This document shows positions 41,864 to 49,160 of a stretch of DNA of 64,000 nucleotides, one piece after another. Position 1 is the first letter of the stretch; each line of letters begins with the position of its first letter. Both the position numbers and the translations under genes were made by a program. The notes under the pieces were generated by a model. That model worked only from the letters and a program-made list of their open reading frames with translations, was not told where the DNA came from and searched no databases. Source of the stretch: Actinophytocola gossypii (lineage in GTDB: Bacteria > Actinomycetota > Actinomycetes > Mycobacteriales > Pseudonocardiaceae); assembly GCF_025165815.1 (NCBI RefSeq), contig NZ_JAFFZE010000024.1, positions 62,001-126,000 on the forward strand. Reading direction: 5' to 3'.

Positions 41864-42652
41864 GTGACCGCGTCCCAGCCACCCCAGCACGTGCGCGCGG
41901 CCTTCGGCGCCAAGGACATCGAGCCGGAGTACGTCGAGGTCGGGCCGCGGTGGCGGTGCGGCGACATCGCCCTGCGGCCGGTGACCAACCCGGCCGAGGC
42001 GTCCTGGGTCGCGCAGACCCTGGGTGACCTGCAGGTGCCCGACCTGCGCGTCGCCCGTCCGCTGCGCGCCAGCGACGGGCGCTGGGTCGTCGGCGGCTGG
42101 GCGGCGTTCCGGTTCGTCGAGGGCCGCCCGGAGCCGCGCTACGACGAGATCGTGTCCGCGTCGCTGCGGCTGCACCACGCCATCGGTGACCTGCCGGTGC
42201 CCCGGTTCCTGGCCGCCCGCGCCGACGTGTTCGCGCTGGCCGACCGGGTCGCCGCCGGCACCGACGAGGCCCCGTTGAACCCGGCGCTCGGCGGCCGGCT
42301 GTTCGACGTGCTCGCCGGCGGGCGCCAGCCGCTGCGGACGCGACCCCAGATCGTGCACGGCGACCTGTTCGGCACCGTGCTGTTCGCCGGCGCCGCCGCG
42401 CCCGGGATCGTCGACTTCACCCCGTACCACCGCCCGCCCGAGTGGGCGGCCGCGGTGGTGGTGGTCGACGCGCTGGCCTGGGGCGGTGCCGATCCGGGCA
42501 TCCTGCGTCGCTGGGCGCACCTGCCGGACTGGTCGCAGGCGCTGCTGCACGCCCTGCTGTTCCGGCTCGCGGTGCACGCCCTGCACCCGCACTCCACCGA
42601 ACAGTCCCTGCGCGGCCTCGAACGCGCCGCACACCGGATCACCACGCTGTGA
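41864..42652 (+). CDS. APH-like kinase-fold protein (TIGR02569-type) with altered catalytic loop
   Basis: A 262-residue protein starting at GTG 41864. It matches the actinobacterial family adjacent to moeZ (Rv3205c in M. tuberculosis, from memory). The kinase-like loop reads HGDLFGTVLF where canonical APH kinases have HGDxxxxN; the Asn position is Thr here, and the following VDFTPYHRPP replaces DFG-like residues. Phosphotransfer may therefore be lost. The C-terminal helices have LPDWSQALLHALLFRLAVHAL. Its role is unknown. Confidence 0.85.
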   Translation: MTASQPPQHVRAAFGAKDIEPEYVEVGPRWRCGDIALRPVTNPAEASWVAQTLGDLQVPDLRVARPLRASDGRWVVGGWAAFRFVEGRPEPRYDEIVSASLRLHHAIGDLPVPRFLAARADVFALADRVAAGTDEAPLNPALGGRLFDVLAGGRQPLRTRPQIVHGDLFGTVLFAGAAAPGIVDFTPYHRPPEWAAAVVVVDALAWGGADPGILRRWAHLPDWSQALLHALLFRLAVHALHPHSTEQSLRGLERAAHRITTL

Positions 42653-42671
42653 CCGGCGCGACCGCGTCGGT

Positions 42672-43190
42672 TCACCAGGTGGTGACCAGCAGGACCAGCA
42701 GGCCCGCGCACTCCCGCACGAGGCCGGCCGGGGCGACCACGAACCCGGCGACCACCAGCGCCCCGGCCAGCACGACCGCGGCCACGTTCACCGCGGCCGG
42801 ACGCACCAGCATCGCCGCGACCAGCGCGAACGGCAGCCCGCCCGCGACGTAGCCGAGCACCAGCTGCGCGTCCAGCGGCAGACCGACCGCGAACGTCACC
42901 GCCGCCAGGAACCCGCAGCCGGCCACCCCGCCGACGGCGACCAGCACCACCCACAGGACCCTGCCGCGCGGGGTCTCCGGCAGCCACGACACCCCCGGCG
43001 TCCCCCACGCGAGCAGCCCGAGCGCCGCGACCAGCGCCGCCGCCACCCCCAACACCCCGACCAGGGTGACGACCGGCAGCGCGGCCAGCGGCCGGAACGG
43101 CAGCGGCCCCCGGTCGAGGGTGAACAGCACCGCGAGCGTGCCCATCAACACCGACCCGATCACCCACACGCCGGCCAGCTGTCTCGGCAT
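42672..43190 (-). CDS. Multi-pass membrane protein, unknown function
   Basis: ATG 43190, after GGGAGG, gives 172 residues. Five hydrophobic segments are visible: WVIGSVLMGTLAVLFTL, VVTLVGVLGVAAALVAALGL, LWVVLVAVGGVAGCGFLAAV, and two in the C-terminal half (FALVAAMLV and AAVVLAGALVVAGFVV). I do not recognise the family. It is divergent from the nitrate reductase gene; the GlnR-like box between them could affect both. A link to nitrogen metabolism is not otherwise supported. Confidence 0.7.
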   Translation of the reverse strand: MPRQLAGVWVIGSVLMGTLAVLFTLDRGPLPFRPLAALPVVTLVGVLGVAAALVAALGLLAWGTPGVSWLPETPRGRVLWVVLVAVGGVAGCGFLAAVTFAVGLPLDAQLVLGYVAGGLPFALVAAMLVRPAAVNVAAVVLAGALVVAGFVVAPAGLVRECAGLLVLLVTTW

Positions 43191-43251
43191 CCGTCCTCCC
43201 CTGGGGTCGCGACCTGGCTCACCACCGGCCCGGGCGTCGTGCGCGGGCAAT

Positions 43252-43267
43252 GTCTCGCACCGGAAAC
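43252..43267 (+). promoter_or_regulatory. Putative GlnR box upstream of the nitrate reductase gene
   Basis: GTCTC (43252-43256), six bases, then GAAAC (43263-43267) matches the GlnR consensus GTnAC-N6-GAAAC with one mismatch. The following half-sites are poor. With the inferred transcription start at 43312, the box is centred at about -52. Confidence 0.45.
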
Positions 43268-43298
43268 ACTGCCGCATCCCGGGTTAACACGCGCTCCC

Positions 43299-43304
43299 TA
43301 GCGT
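43299..43304 (+). promoter_or_regulatory. -10 element of the nitrate assimilation operon
   Basis: TAGCGT lies seven bases before the ATG at 43312, the leaderless geometry seen at several genes here. A GlnR-like box lies 32 bases upstream. Confidence 0.5.
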
Positions 43305-43311
43305 CAGCCGC

Positions 43312-45339
43312 ATGCCGGTCGACACGCACTGCCCCTACTGCGCGCTCCAGTGCGGGATGCGACTCACCGGGACGACCGTCGCGCCGCGCGAGTTCCCCAC
43401 CAGCCGGGGCGGCCTCTGCCAGAAGGGGTGGACCGCCGCGGCGGTACTGGACTCGCCGGGGCGGCTGACCACGCCGCTGGTACGCACCGGCGGCGAACTG
43501 CGCCCGGCTTCCTGGGGCACCGCGCTGGACACCGTCGCGCGGCGGGTGCGCGCCCTCCAGGACACGCACGGCCGGGACGCGGTCGCGGTGTTCGGCGGCG
43601 GCGGGCTGACCAACGAGAAGGCCTACCTGCTCGGCAAGTTCGCCCGGGTCGCCCTCGGCACCGCGCGGATCGACTACAACGGCCGGTTCTGCATGTCCTC
43701 GGCGGCCGCCGCGTCGACGCGCGCGTTCGGCCTGGACCGGGGACTGCCGTTCCCGGTCTCCGACCTCGCCGGCGCCGGCGCGGTACTGCTCGCCGGCGCG
43801 AACCCGGCGGAGACGATGCCGCCGTTCACCCAGCACCTGGCCGGCGCGGAGCTGGTCGTCGTCGACCCGCGCCGCACGCCGACCGCCGAGGCCGCCACCC
43901 TGCACCTCCAGCCGGCACCCGGCACCGACCTCGCGCTCGCGCTGGGCGTCCTGCACGCGGTGGTCGCCGACGGGCACCTGGACAAGGCCTACGTCGCCGA
44001 GCGCACCACCGGCTTCGACGACGCGTGGCGGATCGCGGCGGCGTGGTGGCCGGAACGCGTCGAGCGGGTCACCGGGGTGGCCGCCGCGGACCAGCGCCGG
44101 GCCGCCGCCCTGCTCGCCGAGGCCGGGAGCGCGTACGTGCTCACCGCGCGCGGCACCGAGCAGCACGCCGGCGGCACGGACACGGTCGGCGCCTGGATCA
44201 ACCTCGCGCTCGCGCTCGGCCTGCCGGGGCGGCTCGGGTCGGGGTTCGGCTGCCTGACCGGGCAGGGCAACGGGCAGGGCGGGCGCGAGCACGGGCAGAA
44301 GGCCGACCAGTTGCCCGGGTACCGGCGCCTCGACGACCCGGCCGCGCGGGCGCACGTCGCCGGGGTGTGGGGCGTCGACCCGGACTCGCTGCCCGGGCCG
44401 GGGCCGTCGGCGGCCGAGCTGCTCGACTCGGACGCGCGGGCGCTGCTGGTGTTCGGGTCGAACCCGGTGGTGTCGGCGCCGGACGCGGGCCGGGTGACCG
44501 GGTGGCTGGCGGGGCTGGGCCTGCTGGTGGTCGCCGACGTGGTGCTGTCGGAGACCGCGCGGCACGCGGACGTGGTGCTGCCGGTCACCCAGTGGGCCGA
44601 GGAGGACGGCACGCTGACCAACCTGGAGGGCCGCATCCTGTTGCGCCGCAAGGCGGTCGACCCGCCGGCGGAGGTACGGACCGACCTGGACGTGCTGGCC
44701 GGTCTCGCGGTCCGGCTCGGCCAGCCGGCCGCGCGGTTCCCGGCCGACGCGGAGGCCGTGTTCGACGAGCTGCGGCGCGCGTCGGCGGGTGGCCCGGCGG
44801 ACTACGCGGGCGTGACCTACGACCGGCTGCGTGCGGGGGAGGCCCTGCACTGGCCGGTGCCTCGGGTCGATCACCCGGGGACGCCCAGGTTGTTCCTGGA
44901 CTCGTTCGCGCACCCGGACGGGCGGGCCAGGTTCGCGCCGGTGGACCACTCCGGGCCGGCCGAGGCACCGGACGACGAGTTCCCCCTGGTGGTGACCACC
45001 GGCCGGGTGCTGGCGCACTACCAGTCCGGCGCGCAGACCCGGCTGGTGCCGGAGCTGGCGTCGGCGGTGCCGTCGTGCTTCGTGGAGGTGCATCCGGACA
45101 CGGCCGCGCGGGTGGGGCTGGCCGACGGGGACTCCGCGCTGGTCTCGTCGCGTCGCGGGTCGGTGGTGGCCAGGGTGCGGGCGGTCGCGTCGATGCGGCC
45201 GGACGTGGTGTTCCTGCCGTTCCACTTCGCCGGCGAGGGGCGGGCGAACCTGCTCACGAACCCCGCGCTGGACCCGGTGAGCGGGATGCCCGAGTTCAAG
45301 GTGTGCGCCGGTCGACTGTCCCCTGTGGAGGTTCGGTGA
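43312..45339 (+). CDS. Assimilatory nitrate reductase catalytic subunit (molybdopterin enzyme)
   Basis: Reduces nitrate to nitrite using bis-MGD molybdenum and a 4Fe-4S cluster. The N-terminal cluster cysteines are C7, C10, C14 and C36 (CPYCALQC, then CQKG). Molybdopterin-binding segments include GSGFGCLTGQGNGQGGREHGQ near residue 310, VFGSNPVVSAPDAG, and the C-terminal dinucleotide-binding domain (LVVTTGRVLAHYQSG, SCFVEVHPDTA). At 675 residues it fits assimilatory NasC/NarB types. The GTGA overlap with the flavoprotein gene indicates a two-subunit enzyme. Its MoCo may depend on the nearby moeZ. Confidence 0.92.
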   Translation: MPVDTHCPYCALQCGMRLTGTTVAPREFPTSRGGLCQKGWTAAAVLDSPGRLTTPLVRTGGELRPASWGTALDTVARRVRALQDTHGRDAVAVFGGGGLTNEKAYLLGKFARVALGTARIDYNGRFCMSSAAAASTRAFGLDRGLPFPVSDLAGAGAVLLAGANPAETMPPFTQHLAGAELVVVDPRRTPTAEAATLHLQPAPGTDLALALGVLHAVVADGHLDKAYVAERTTGFDDAWRIAAAWWPERVERVTGVAAADQRRAAALLAEAGSAYVLTARGTEQHAGGTDTVGAWINLALALGLPGRLGSGFGCLTGQGNGQGGREHGQKADQLPGYRRLDDPAARAHVAGVWGVDPDSLPGPGPSAAELLDSDARALLVFGSNPVVSAPDAGRVTGWLAGLGLLVVADVVLSETARHADVVLPVTQWAEEDGTLTNLEGRILLRRKAVDPPAEVRTDLDVLAGLAVRLGQPAARFPADAEAVFDELRRASAGGPADYAGVTYDRLRAGEALHWPVPRVDHPGTPRLFLDSFAHPDGRARFAPVDHSGPAEAPDDEFPLVVTTGRVLAHYQSGAQTRLVPELASAVPSCFVEVHPDTAARVGLADGDSALVSSRRGSVVARVRAVASMRPDVVFLPFHFAGEGRANLLTNPALDPVSGMPEFKVCAGRLSPVEVR

Positions 45340-46769
45340 GACACGTTCTCGTTGTCGGGTACGGGATGGCGGGTGCGCGGCTGGCCGAGGAGGTCCGGCG
45401 GCGTGACCCGGACGGCGCGCGGGTGGCGCTGACGGTCGTCGGGGAGGAGCGGCACCCCGCTTACAACCGGGTGCTGCTGTCGGGAGTGCTCGGCGGGTCG
45501 CTCCGCACGGACTCGGTGCGGTTGCAGGATCCCAGCTGGCCGGCACGGCACCACGTCGACCTGCGTGCCGGTTCGGTGACCGGCGTCGACCGGGCGGCGC
45601 GCCGGGTCACGCTCACCGACGGGTCCACTGTGGACTACGACGTGCTGGTGCTGGCTACCGGGAGCCGGCCGTGGCTGCCGCCGGTGGAGGGCCTGGTCGT
45701 GGACGGCGGGCTCGCGCCCGGAGCGGTGGCGTTCCGCACGCTGGACGACTGCGCCGCGATCCTGGCGGCGTCCCGGCCGGGCGCGCCGGTCGCCGTGCTC
45801 GGTGGCGGGCTGCTCGGGCTGGAGGCGGCTCGTGGCCTCGCGCACCGGGGGAACCTGGTGACCGTCGTGCACCCGGTGGGGCACCTGATGGAACGCCAGC
45901 TCGACCCGGCGGCCGGGCGGGTGCTGGCCGCGACGCTGGCCACCCTGGGCATCGAGACCCGGCTCGGCGTCACCGCGGCCAGGTACCTGCCCGGCGACGG
46001 GCTCAAGCTCGCCGACGGCGGCCTGGTGCCGGCCGACCTGGTGGTCGTGTCCGCCGGGGTGCGGCCGGAGACCACCCTCGCGGCGGCGGCCGGGATCACC
46101 GTCGACGGCGGGATCGTGGTGGACGACGCCCTGCGCACCAGCGACCCGAGGGTGCACGCGCTCGGCGACTGCGCCCGCCACCCCGGCACGGTGTCCGGGC
46201 TGGTGCAGCCGGCGTGGGAGCAGGCCGCCGTGCTCGCCGACCTGCTCACCGGCACCGACCCGGCCGCCCGGTACCGGGGCACGCCCGTGGTGACCAGGCT
46301 CAAGGCCCGCGACGTCGACCTGGCCGCGCTCGGCGAGGTGCACACCGACGTGGACGACGCCGACGCGGAGGTGCTCTGCCTGCAGGACGCCGCCCGCGGC
46401 CGGTACGCCAAGCTCGTGCTGCGCGAGGAACGGGTGACCGGCGCGATCGTGCTCGGCGCCCCGGACGCGGCGGCCGCCATCACCCAGCTCTACGACCGGG
46501 GCGCGCCAGCGCCGGCCGACCGGCTCGCGCTGCTGCTGGGCCGCGCCGGGTCGGGGCAGCCGGCGAGCCCGGTCGACCTGCCCGCGTCGGCCACCATCTG
46601 CCGCTGCAACACGGTCACCAAGCGGGCCCTGGTCACCGCCTGGCGCTCCGGTGCCCGCTCCGCCGCCGACCTCGCCACCAGCACCCGAGCCACCACCGGC
46701 TGCGGCGGCTGCCGGGACGCGGTCGGCGTCATCGCCACCTGGCTCGCCGACACGGACCCGACGCGATGA
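45336..46769 (+). CDS. FAD/NAD(P)H-dependent oxidoreductase with BFD [2Fe-2S] domain, nitrate reductase electron donor
   Basis: GTG 45336 overlaps the nitrate reductase stop and gives 477 residues. The FAD-binding start is VLVVGYGMAGARLAEEVRRR; the NAD(P)H-binding segment is VAVLGGGLLGLEAARGLAHRG near residue 150, and DPRVHALGDCARHPG completes the FAD site. A C-terminal bacterioferritin-associated-ferredoxin-like domain binds a [2Fe-2S] cluster with CRC (ATICRCNTVTK) and CGGC. This is the N-terminal half of a NirB-like architecture used as the reductase's electron-transfer subunit (NasB-like). Its stop overlaps the narK start. Confidence 0.9.
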   Translation: MRHVLVVGYGMAGARLAEEVRRRDPDGARVALTVVGEERHPAYNRVLLSGVLGGSLRTDSVRLQDPSWPARHHVDLRAGSVTGVDRAARRVTLTDGSTVDYDVLVLATGSRPWLPPVEGLVVDGGLAPGAVAFRTLDDCAAILAASRPGAPVAVLGGGLLGLEAARGLAHRGNLVTVVHPVGHLMERQLDPAAGRVLAATLATLGIETRLGVTAARYLPGDGLKLADGGLVPADLVVVSAGVRPETTLAAAAGITVDGGIVVDDALRTSDPRVHALGDCARHPGTVSGLVQPAWEQAAVLADLLTGTDPAARYRGTPVVTRLKARDVDLAALGEVHTDVDDADAEVLCLQDAARGRYAKLVLREERVTGAIVLGAPDAAAAITQLYDRGAPAPADRLALLLGRAGSGQPASPVDLPASATICRCNTVTKRALVTAWRSGARSAADLATSTRATTGCGGCRDAVGVIATWLADTDPTR

Positions 46770-48190
46770 GGCGCGGGCGGTGGATCGAGCGCTGGGAGCC
46801 CGACGACGAGGAGTTCTGGGCGGCCACCGGGCGGCGGGTGGCGCGGCGCAACCTCGTGTTCTCGGTGTTCGCCGAGCATCTCGGGTTCGCGATCTGGGTG
46901 CTGTGGTCGGTCGTCGTGCTCAACCTCGACGCCGCCGGGCTGCCGATGTCGCTGGGGGAGACGTTCTGGCTCACCGCCGTGCCCAACCTGGTCGGCGCGG
47001 CACTGCGGATCCCCTACACGTTCGCGGTGCCCCGGTTCGGCGGCCGGCTGTGGACGACGGTCAGCGCGGGGCTGCTGCTGGTGCCGTCGACCCTGCTCGC
47101 CGTGGTCGTGCCCGGCGGGTGGCTCGCCGCCCAGACGCACGACACCCAGTTCTGGGTACTGCTGGCGTGCGCGGCGACCGCGGGGGTCGGCGGCGGCAAC
47201 TTCTCCTCGTCGATGGCCAACATCTCGTTCTTCTACCCCGAGCGGCGCAAGGGTTTCGCGCTCGGCCTCAACGCCGCCGGCGGCAACCTCGGGGTCGCGG
47301 TGGTGCAGCTCGTCGTGCCGCTGGTGGTGGTCGCCGGAGTCCCGGTGGCGGCCTCGGGACAGGTGCGGCTGGCCAACGCCGGGCTGGTCTGGATCCCGTT
47401 CGTGGTGGTGGCCGCGGTGTGCGCGTGGCTGTTCATGGACAGCCTCACCCAGGCCCGCGCGGACACCCGCTCGTACGTGTCCGCGCTGCGGCACGGGCAG
47501 ACGTGGATCGTGTCGTTGCTGTACGTCGGCACGTTCGGGTCGTTCATCGGGTACTCGTTCGCGCTGCCGCTGGTCATCCGCAGCACCTTCCCGGAGTTCC
47601 TGGCCGCGCACCCGTTCGTCGCCACCCACCTCGCCGGGCTCGGGTTCGTCGGCGCGCTCGTCGGCTCGGTCGCGCGCCCGCTCGGCGGCTGGCTCGCCGA
47701 CCGGCTCGGCGGCGCGCGGGTGACGCTCGGCTGCTTCGCCGGCATGACCGGCTGCACCGCGCTCGCCGTCGCCGGGGTGCAGGCGCACAGCTTCGCCCTG
47801 TTCTTCGGCGCGTACCTGGGGATCTTCCTGCTCTCCGGCGCCGGCAACGGCTCCACCTACCGGATGATCCCGGTGATCTTCGGCGAGCTGGGCCGCCGGG
47901 ACGCGGCCGCCAACGGGCTCGCGCCGGCGGCCACCGCGCTGCGGTACAAGCGCGAGGCGGCTGCGGTGATCGGCATCGCCGGCGCGGTCGGGGCGTTCGG
48001 CGGGTTCGCCATCCAGCTGGTCTTCCGGCAGGCCGCCCTGGACGGCGGCGCGGACTGGCCGGTGCCGGCGCTGTGGGTGTTCCTCGGCGGCTACGTGGTG
48101 TTCGCGTTCCTCACCTGGTTCTGCTACCTGCGCCGCACGTTCGCCGTGCGGCGCCTGCCGAGCCTGGCCGGCGCCGCGAACGCCATCTGA
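46766..48190 (+). CDS. narK: Nitrate/nitrite MFS transporter
   Basis: A 474-residue MFS transporter with twelve hydrophobic segments. The nitrate signature appears as GVGGGNFSSSMANISFFYPERRKG near residue 133-156 (shown here in two parts: GVGGGNFSSSMANISF and FYPERRKG) and GNGSTYRMIPVIF near residue 370. Its ATG overlaps the upstream stop as ATGA, so nitrate uptake is translated in step with its reductase. An unusual N-terminal extension, WEPDDEEFWAATG, precedes the first helix, as in NarK/NasA types of actinomycetes. Confidence 0.93.
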   Translation: MRRGRWIERWEPDDEEFWAATGRRVARRNLVFSVFAEHLGFAIWVLWSVVVLNLDAAGLPMSLGETFWLTAVPNLVGAALRIPYTFAVPRFGGRLWTTVSAGLLLVPSTLLAVVVPGGWLAAQTHDTQFWVLLACAATAGVGGGNFSSSMANISFFYPERRKGFALGLNAAGGNLGVAVVQLVVPLVVVAGVPVAASGQVRLANAGLVWIPFVVVAAVCAWLFMDSLTQARADTRSYVSALRHGQTWIVSLLYVGTFGSFIGYSFALPLVIRSTFPEFLAAHPFVATHLAGLGFVGALVGSVARPLGGWLADRLGGARVTLGCFAGMTGCTALAVAGVQAHSFALFFGAYLGIFLLSGAGNGSTYRMIPVIFGELGRRDAAANGLAPAATALRYKREAAAVIGIAGAVGAFGGFAIQLVFRQAALDGGADWPVPALWVFLGGYVVFAFLTWFCYLRRTFAVRRLPSLAGAANAI

Positions 48191-48194
48191 CGCG

Positions 48195-49040
48195 TCAGGC
48201 GTGCCGCTCCGGGAAGTCCAGGCCGTGCATCCCGGCGTACCGCGCGACCGGCGGCGGCCGCCAGCCGTCCACCGACGCCGCCGCCGGACGCAGCACCTCC
48301 ACCTCGAGCGGGCGGCACACGTCGATCGGATCGCGGGCGTCCGGTCCCCACATCGGCACGGACAGGTCGCCCGCCGGGCAGGTGGACAGCGCGCAGAGCA
48401 GGTCCTGTTCGGCGAAGAACTCGAAGAAGTCGCCCGGTTCGGCCGGCGACGGCTTCATGAAGTACTCGCCGTCGGCGTTGATCCCGGTGACGGTGAAGAT
48501 GTTCAACACGTCGTGCACGTCGAACTCGGTCAGCCCGTACGGCAGCACGGCCCGGACCAGGTTCGAGTGGCAGTGCACGTCCGCGTCGACCCCGGTGAGG
48601 ATCCGGTTGATGTAGGGGTCGCACCGCGAGCCGAGCAGATCGTGCACGCGGGCGCCGTCCGCGTCGGTGCCGTAGTCCTCGAGGGAGTCGCCGGTGATGG
48701 TCAGCAGCGGCCGCAGGTACGGCAGGGTGGACCACAGCCGGTCGTACCGGGTGACGTGGGTGCCCTGCAGCTGCCGGGTCCGCGAGGTCCACAGCCGCTC
48801 CCGCGGGTTGTGCCGGTTCCACACGTTGAAGTCCCCGCACTGCGGTCCGGCTTCGGTGGTGACGATCCGGCACAGGTACCCGGCGGGAACCTCCCACGCC
48901 CGGCCGGAACGGATCGGGATCTCGAACCGCTCGACCACCTCGCGCCCGTCGGTGTCGGCGGCGAGCCGGTCGTAGAACCCCTGGTCCACCTCCAGCACGC
49001 TGCCCGGTCCCGCCTGGTAGTAGCCCGCCTGTCCGCCCAC
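48195..49040 (-). CDS. DUF1989 (urea carboxylase-associated type) protein
   Basis: GTG 49040, after GGGAGG, gives 281 residues. DUF1989 proteins often accompany urea carboxylase or nitrogen-utilisation genes. The segments WEVPAGYLCRIVTTEAGPQCGD, FNVWNRHNPRERLW, DVHCHSNLVRAVLP and VLNIFTVTGINADGEYFMKP are present, with Cys and His pairs that could bind metal or a substrate. It is convergent with narK and divergent from nirB. A GlnR-like box sits in the shared spacer, so co-regulation with nirB is plausible. Its biochemical function is unclear. Confidence 0.85.
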   Translation of the reverse strand: MGGQAGYYQAGPGSVLEVDQGFYDRLAADTDGREVVERFEIPIRSGRAWEVPAGYLCRIVTTEAGPQCGDFNVWNRHNPRERLWTSRTRQLQGTHVTRYDRLWSTLPYLRPLLTITGDSLEDYGTDADGARVHDLLGSRCDPYINRILTGVDADVHCHSNLVRAVLPYGLTEFDVHDVLNIFTVTGINADGEYFMKPSPAEPGDFFEFFAEQDLLCALSTCPAGDLSVPMWGPDARDPIDVCRPLEVEVLRPAAASVDGWRPPPVARYAGMHGLDFPERHA

Positions 49041-49100
49041 TCGGTCCTCCCGTTCCTCCGCGACTTCTCGCCACGCTATCGCCACGGGTGGGAGAGCTCC

Positions 49101-49138
49101 GTAACGGCGGCGAAACAGCGGCGACCCGACGCCGACAC
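49101..49138 (+). promoter_or_regulatory. GlnR box upstream of nirB
   Basis: The spacing pattern GTAAC-N6-GAAAC-N6-GACCC-N6-GACAC is present at 49101-49105, 49112-49116, 49123-49127 and 49134-49138. The first two half-sites match the GlnR consensus exactly, and the third and fourth partly. The nirB start codon is 22 bases downstream. GlnR is the global nitrogen regulator of actinomycetes, and nirB is a classical target. Confidence 0.7.
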
Positions 49139-49160
49139 GGCCGCCGTCGAGCATGGGGCC

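Noticed and set aside
39434-42634. 1066-codon minus-strand open frame opposite moeZ and neighbours
   Set aside because: It crosses the poly-G tract and several recognised plus-strand genes; the product is low-complexity and proline-rich.
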